Positions 58,890 to 64,000 of a stretch of 64,000 bases of DNA are shown here, piece after piece (within the stretch, counting starts at the first letter, position 1; every line of letters begins with the position of its first letter). The position numbers and the translations under genes were made by a program. Source of the DNA: Toxonevra muliebris (Eukaryota > Arthropoda > Insecta > Diptera > Pallopteridae); assembly GCA_963691655.1 (NCBI GenBank), contig OY829329.1, forward strand, positions 66,914,822 to 66,978,821, written 5' to 3'. The notes under the pieces were generated by a model. That model made no database searches, was not told the origin of the DNA, and worked only from the letters and a program-made list of their open reading frames with translations.

Positions 58890-59225
58890 ATCGATGTCTT
58901 CCTCCTCTTCACAATCGATTGAAGACGGTTGTTTCTTTTGTGGTGTCTTCGATTTGCCACGCCTTTTTTGCTTTTTCGATGATACTTCATCGCCTTGCTT
59001 CTACAATCTCTTTCGCCCTCTCACGAAGCTCCATTGCAACCTCTGGCGATGTCAAAACGGCCGAATTCATTGGTTTACAACTACAATTCGATTTCTTAGC
59101 TGGTGCGCCAAGTTTCAATAGTCCAAAAGCATTCAAGGCACCTCGAAGATCTTCAGCCGAAAGAACAGAAGCCGATTCAATACTCGCTGAAGCTGCACCG
59201 ACTACAAAGCCTCACAAAAAAAAAA
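58890..59225 (-). pseudogene. Possible pogo/Tigger-like transposase C-terminal tail
   Basis: The minus strand reads SPEVAMELRERAKEIVEARR, then a stop, then SSKKQKRRGKSKTPQKKQPS and an acidic end EEEED. The order of a Leu/Glu helix, basic stretch and acidic end resembles the C-terminal region of pogo/Tigger-type DDE transposases. No DDE core is visible. Low confidence. Confidence 0.3.
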
Positions 59226-59229
59226 AAAA

Positions 59230-59910
59230 TGTTTTTTCGGGTCTGGAGGTCAGACCATGCTTACTATATGGTTTTTGGATCGCTGAATCCAAATCCAAAA
59301 AACGTCAGCACGTCGGAGTTCTGACATAACCTCAAAAAACCTCAAAACATTTTTTTTGAGCTCGGGGGTCAGACCATGTTTATTATATGTTTTTGGGGTT
59401 GTTGAAACCGAATCCGAGGTCTGAAAAACCCCAGCATGTCAGGTTTTCGACATAACTATTGCAAAATACCTCGTTATCTAAGCTAAGATGGACCCCGGAT
59501 TGGTATTCAGCGACCCCAAAAACATATAGTAAAATGGTCTGACCCCCGGTTTTTTGAGGTTATGGCCGAACCTTGACGTGCTGGGGTTTTTTGGACCTCT
59601 GGTTCGGATTAAGCGGCCCCAAAAACATTTAGTAAACAAGGTCTGATCTCCAGATCCGAAAAAAAAAATATTTTGTTTATGAGGTTATGTCAGAACTCTG
59701 ACGTGCTCGGGTTTTTTGGACCTCGGATTCGGATTGAGCGACTACAAAAACATATAATAAACATGGTCTGGTCTCCGGACTCAAAAAAAACATTTTGAGG
59801 TTATGTCAGAACTCTGACATGCTCGGATTTTTTGGACCTCGGATTCGGATTCAGTGACCACAAAACATATAATAAACATGGTCTGGTCTCCGGACTAGAA
59901 AAAACATTTT
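59230..59910. repeat. Two-orientation minisatellite, ~104-125-bp units
   Basis: GGTCAGACCATG occurs at about 59248 and 59367 in one orientation; GGTCTG(A/G)(C/T)C with GAGGTTATGTCAGAACTCTG occurs in the other at about 59536, 59640, 59765 and 59880. Each unit also has GGTTTTTTGGACCTCGGATT-type words. Left and right halves are inverse copies, centred near 59480. Confidence 0.8.
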
Positions 59911-60121
59911 TTTTTTGTGTGGCTGTGTTATTGAAGGTTTGGCTGTTGTCCGAAATTCTCTACATAAGAAAACCTAACCTCAACACTGTAAATTTACATT
60001 TGAAAAATTATTTTCGTATCAAAAATTATTCGAAATTACTGAAAAATTAATGCGGTGTTGAAATTTTGCATGAAAAGTCACTCATATTCATCGAAGTTTG
60101 CTTTTCTAATATCAAAAACTG

Positions 60122-60170
60122 AAATGGTCCGTAATTCCCCGATAAAAATGGTCCGTAATTCCCCGAACGC
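60122..60170 (+). repeat. 24-bp tandem duplication
   Basis: AAATGGTCCGTAATTCCCCG occurs twice, 24 bp apart. Confidence 0.85.
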
Positions 60171-60540
60171 TCTATTTTTTACAATAACACAAGGCAAAAT
60201 TCATGCAAAATTTCTTGTCTGTGTCGAAGGCTTAAGGTTCAGCGAATATTATGAACATATTTACATGAGTTGGTTCTCGAAAAATGAAGTCAAATTAAAC
60301 GAAACACAAAATTAAAAAAAAAATTATGGAAGTACCACATTTCTCATTGCGATCGAAGTACGAAAGGGAAAATGAGCTTAACATGAGGTGAGTTGATGAC
60401 AGGTATTTGCAGCTGTCAATCACTACTAGGGAAACAAATATGACACTGATCCGCAATTCCACGTGGTTCACAATACCCCAGTTTCTCCTACTTGTAGTCT
60501 TTGAATATATGTCCAAAAAATTCCGGAGTCAGAGAGTACA

Positions 60541-60574
60541 TTTTTATAGGACTGATAGATTAGTCCTATAAAAA
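60541..60574. repeat. Perfect 13-bp hairpin
   Basis: TTTTTATAGGACT (60541-60553) and its inverse (60562-60574) with an 8-nt loop. Confidence 0.85.
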
Positions 60575-60579
60575 TTAAT

Positions 60580-62340
60580 AAAATTTTAGACCATGAAAGT
60601 TTTATATATATTTCATCAGATTTTTTTCATACTTAGTTAATGATCTCATGAAGGGAGTGCTGTCTTTAGTCCTGAGCTCAAACTTTGATTAGAAAGGCCT
60701 GTATTATTTTCTAACTGAAATTTAGTATTCAAATCTAACTAAAGGTGGCTTGAACTGTTCACCGATTTGAGCTCCGAATTCATGTCTGCTTTGAAAAAAT
60801 CTACTAATTTTTTTTTTACTTGAATGCTACATTCGTAGGTCAGAGAGAACAGTAAGCACGCAGACCCTTGAATTCTGTTCACCTTTTAGGGACCTTCCTC
60901 TATTTTTCTTGATGTGAAATGTTCGATATCTCTAACAAAACAACTCACTATCAAAATAACTCAACCATAATTAACATAATTATGCATCTACCTAATTAGT
61001 TTCAAACCCCAGTAATCAAATCCCCTATTAGTGTTTTGCATACCTTTAGTGTAGGGTGTCAAAAACAAAACAAAAACGGGAGTATAAAAAAGTATTTTAT
61101 TTACACATATCTAACTACATAAATAAATTTTTGTTGCCTCGATATGAATATTTTCATTTGGTTAACCACAAAAATGCATGCGATTTTTATCGTCCATGTA
61201 TTTTTTACCATTTGTTAAATGTTAATAAAAATTGCATTTAAACGCTTCAGAAACACACGAAATTTTAGGCAGGTAAAAAAAAATATTAAAAGTAAATAAA
61301 AAATATGCATATTTTCATTTGACTTTTTTCCAATATTTTTTTTAGAATATATTTATTTATTTGTATATATCTACATAAATAAATTTTCACTATTCGTTTG
61401 GAAAAATAAAAATTTCCTTTATTTTTTCGTTGTTTTCTGAACAAATGAAACTTAAAAAAATATTCAGCAAAAAAAAAAAGAAACGAAAAATAGAAATGTA
61501 AATAAATATTTGTTATTGAGCATCGATTTGAAAACATATTCTCACGTTCAAAACTGCAGTTAGTTAGTTAGGTATGTTAAAAAAATAATACAAATGTAAA
61601 CTTTAAAAATAGAAAATTGTTGTTGCCCAACAGCTGAATTTATGCAACCACCATAAATTTCTACTACAGCGATATGGAAAGTGGTATCGGTTTATTTTCA
61701 AGCCTATAGGCCAAATCTTTGAAAAAAATAGTTATAAATCAATCAAAAATTGTATATGATCGTATAAATATTTAGTTTGGAACGCAAGTAATAATAGAAA
61801 TGATGTAATGAATTTTTTTCTTAATATTTTATCTTTAACTACATTAGTGGGGTATAAAAGCGTTTAAGGTAATTTTTTTTTCAATAAATTTGGCATTATA
61901 AATTTTATGATTTACTTAAGAAAAAAAACTATTTCAAACAAGCACAAAGAAACAAATTTTAGAGGTGCTATTTTTAATATGATCTGGTTTTGTATCAGGT
62001 TTCGATGAGATTTATGTATTTGCAGTAGTCGCAAAACAAAATGTCGTTAGAAGTGGGTGAGAAAGAGCAGAGTTAATAAAACTTGAGAGGTTTGAATTGG
62101 AACCACTTCTTTTAAATCTGACCTCTAACAAATTTTTTTCGTTTTTTTCCCAAATTTAAAGCAGGGCAGAAAATAGACATTTAAAATATTGACACGAAAA
62201 AAATTGCGGAATTAAATACCATTCCAAATACTAAAGACCCCCCATTAGCCTAGCTTTAATAGTTATCAACGGGGGCGGATTTTGTGGACTCAAAAATAAA
62301 GAAAAAGGCGCCAAAAAATAAGAGAAGGAGTCTGAGTAAC
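60580..62340. other. Gene-free AT-rich stretch
   Basis: Nothing with coding or family features was found. Confidence 0.5.
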
Positions 62341-62343
62341 GGT

Positions 62344-62675
62344 CCATATACATTGACGACAGCAGCTACACGAACACACGACTACGAAATTCTGTCGGCT
62401 ACAACTGCCGTTGTGTAGTCAGCTACAAAACACAATGGAAGTGACTGGAAGTGACACCACCTGCAGCAAACACAGCCAAAAAAACAACAAAAGCAAACTC
62501 TCTTCTCTCTCTGTCGCTTGTCAAATTAGAAATAGATTTAAAATTGGCTACAACCACAATTGTGGTCGGTGATCATGTGGTTGTGTCGTCGCCACAATAA
62601 TCGTCTCCATAAGAACATGTTGTTTTTATAATTTGAGAGATGTAGTCGTGTAGCTGCCGTCGTCAATGTGTATGG
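62344..62675. mobile_element. MITE with ~30-bp imperfect terminal inverted repeats
   Basis: CATTGACGACAGCAGCTACA (62351 on) and the inverse of the right end, CATTGACGACGGCAGCTACA, match at 19 of 20. The centre has a smaller inverse pair (ACCACAATTGTGGT at about 62550). No target duplication is certain. Confidence 0.65.
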
Positions 62676-62965
62676 TGCATAAAGACAAGTTAACGATGGT
62701 CGCACAGTTTAGTTCAAATAGTGCGGAGTCAGCTACGGAAAAGAACAAACAAACGTAGAGAGTCGTATCGTGAAATAAAGTTCCAGATGCGTTTAAATTT
62801 TTCAAAATTTCTACAGTCAAAATATACACATTTCCGTTTTTAAAACAATCGGTCAACAATGAACTTGGTAGCATAATGTCCAGCTTCGTCGGTCGTTTCA
62901 TCAATAGAAACGAAAAAAGTTTTTTTCCCCAACTTTGGATCAGATTTAAAAAAAAAATTCATCAT
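62650..62965 (-). pseudogene. hAT transposase fragment
   Basis: The minus strand, about 62960-62850, reads FFVSIDETTDEAGHYATKFI, the first catalytic-region signature of hAT transposases (VDETTD). A second frame (NVYILTVEILKNLNASG, about 62835) resembles the following pLLNVAVLEKAN region. Frameshifts and deletion between them make it a relic. Confidence 0.65.
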
Positions 62966-64000
62966 AAGAGCTGAAGATAAATTTTTCGTTTTGTGGATTC
63001 ATCGAAAACTCTTTTTTTTTTATATATATTGCCAATGGAGCCTTTTTATAGAGGGTCGCCATGAAATTCATTATTTTTGTCCCCAACATGAAAAGTTATA
63101 ATTTTCGCCTTCTTTTTTTTTAAGATTGACCGCCTCAATATGTTTCTCTCGTTTTTTGTGTGACATACTTTAAATCAAAAGTTCCCACGGCCTATGCACT
63201 TGGTGCATATTTTTTTTTTGTAAAAGCACTTAAGCATAAGCTGAGCATTTCTCTTCTCTCTTCTTTGCCCATACCAAAGTGTAAAGATAATAATAAAGTT
63301 TATATGTATTTGTATTTGCACTTTCATAAGAAATTTTTGGTCACGCCTGCTTTAAACGTTTTTACCTGCCCTAAAAATTTTATTCCCATTAAAATTAGTA
63401 GACAATTAAAAGTGTACATTGCGTAGAAAAATCCAAAAAAGACATTTATTATTTAGAAAAATGGTACCACAAATCCGAAGAAAAGTTATTACCAGAGAAA
63501 AAAGGGAAATTTAAAAAAAAAAATAGAAAAAACGCAAAGTTTATAGATTTTAAATCAGGAAGACTTGAAACGAGTAAAACATTTTTTTCGGTACTAACTC
63601 TTAAAAATGTTAAAATCCGGTGAAAGCTTTCGTTTTTGAAAGGGTTTCAACATACACGTGTACACGAACGTTCGAATCCCGTGAAATTTTATTTTAAACA
63701 CATGAATCTTCTTTAATGTGAGAAATTAATTTTTAAAAAAAGGAAGCACAACGGAATTCAATTGTAGAATTATAAATTGTGTTTATTGAAATTTGAAAAT
63801 ATAAAAATAAAGGGCGAACGTTGGAAAATATTCATAAAAATAGAGATATGAAGTATATAAAACGGTAAAATAGAGTAGAAAGAAATAGAAGAGGTTAAAA
63901 AAGGAGTATTGGGGAAGAGCTTAAACACAGAAAGAAATAGCATAGAAAACAAAGCAAGAAACAGAATGGATAGCTTAGACAAACCTGAACTTCATGTGTA
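62966..64000. other. Gene-free end of window
   Basis: A/T tracts and low-complexity frames only. No capu exon, RNA gene or TE is recognised. Confidence 0.45.

Overview
The window looks like nuclear DNA of a higher fly (Diptera, Cyclorrhapha). It is AT-rich, genes are split by GT-AG introns, polyadenylation signals are AATAAA-type, and the encoded proteins closely resemble Drosophila Capu, Cep97, eIF1AD and RPA3. The abundance of TE debris, the TATG/CATA microsatellites and the large introns suggest a non-Drosophila fly, probably a tephritid fruit fly. That placement is inference. No bacterial genes, operons, CRISPR arrays or viral genes were seen.

Layout. 1-2875: a Tc1-type DNA transposon running off the left edge, inserted in a degraded non-LTR retrotransposon with reverse transcriptase and RNase H remains. 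2876-14058: mostly gene-free, with minisatellites, two copies of a SINE whose 3' tail is (TTAGG)n, and Harbinger and RTE-type fragments. 14059-20060: a five-exon membrane-anchored acyltransferase-like gene of the wax-ester synthase/DGAT (WSD) type. 20301-21314: an uncharacterised two-exon gene. 21607-22080 (-): RPA3, the small replication protein A subunit. 22081-24487: intergenic, with two MITEs. 24488-29838: Cep97, 13 coding exons, a leucine-rich-repeat/IQ centrosome protein. 31588-32899: a single-exon orphan gene (acidic repeats plus coiled coil) with a well-spaced TATA/initiator promoter. 33393-33893 (-): eIF1AD, facing away from a small unknown gene at 34095-34361. 35490-57969 (-): the last five coding exons of the formin cappuccino (capu). 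Its penultimate visible intron, 19.66 kb, is filled with nested transposons. The capu N-terminal exons are not recognisable up to 64000 and probably lie beyond the window. 57970-64000: TE fragments, a two-orientation minisatellite and a MITE.

The genes do not form a pathway. Capu (actin nucleation with Spire), Cep97 (centriole length control with CP110), RPA3 (single-strand DNA binding) and eIF1AD (eIF1A-like RNA-binding) are independent housekeeping or developmental genes. The most informative new structure is in the repeats: two hAT-type elements at different stages of growing an internal GACTTCAA satellite; a tRNA-derived SINE with a telomere-like TTAGG tail; palindromic repeat arrays; and several MITEs with clear terminal repeats and target duplications. 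The most interesting genes are the orphan acidic coiled-coil gene and the acyltransferase that has lost the DG half of its catalytic motif.
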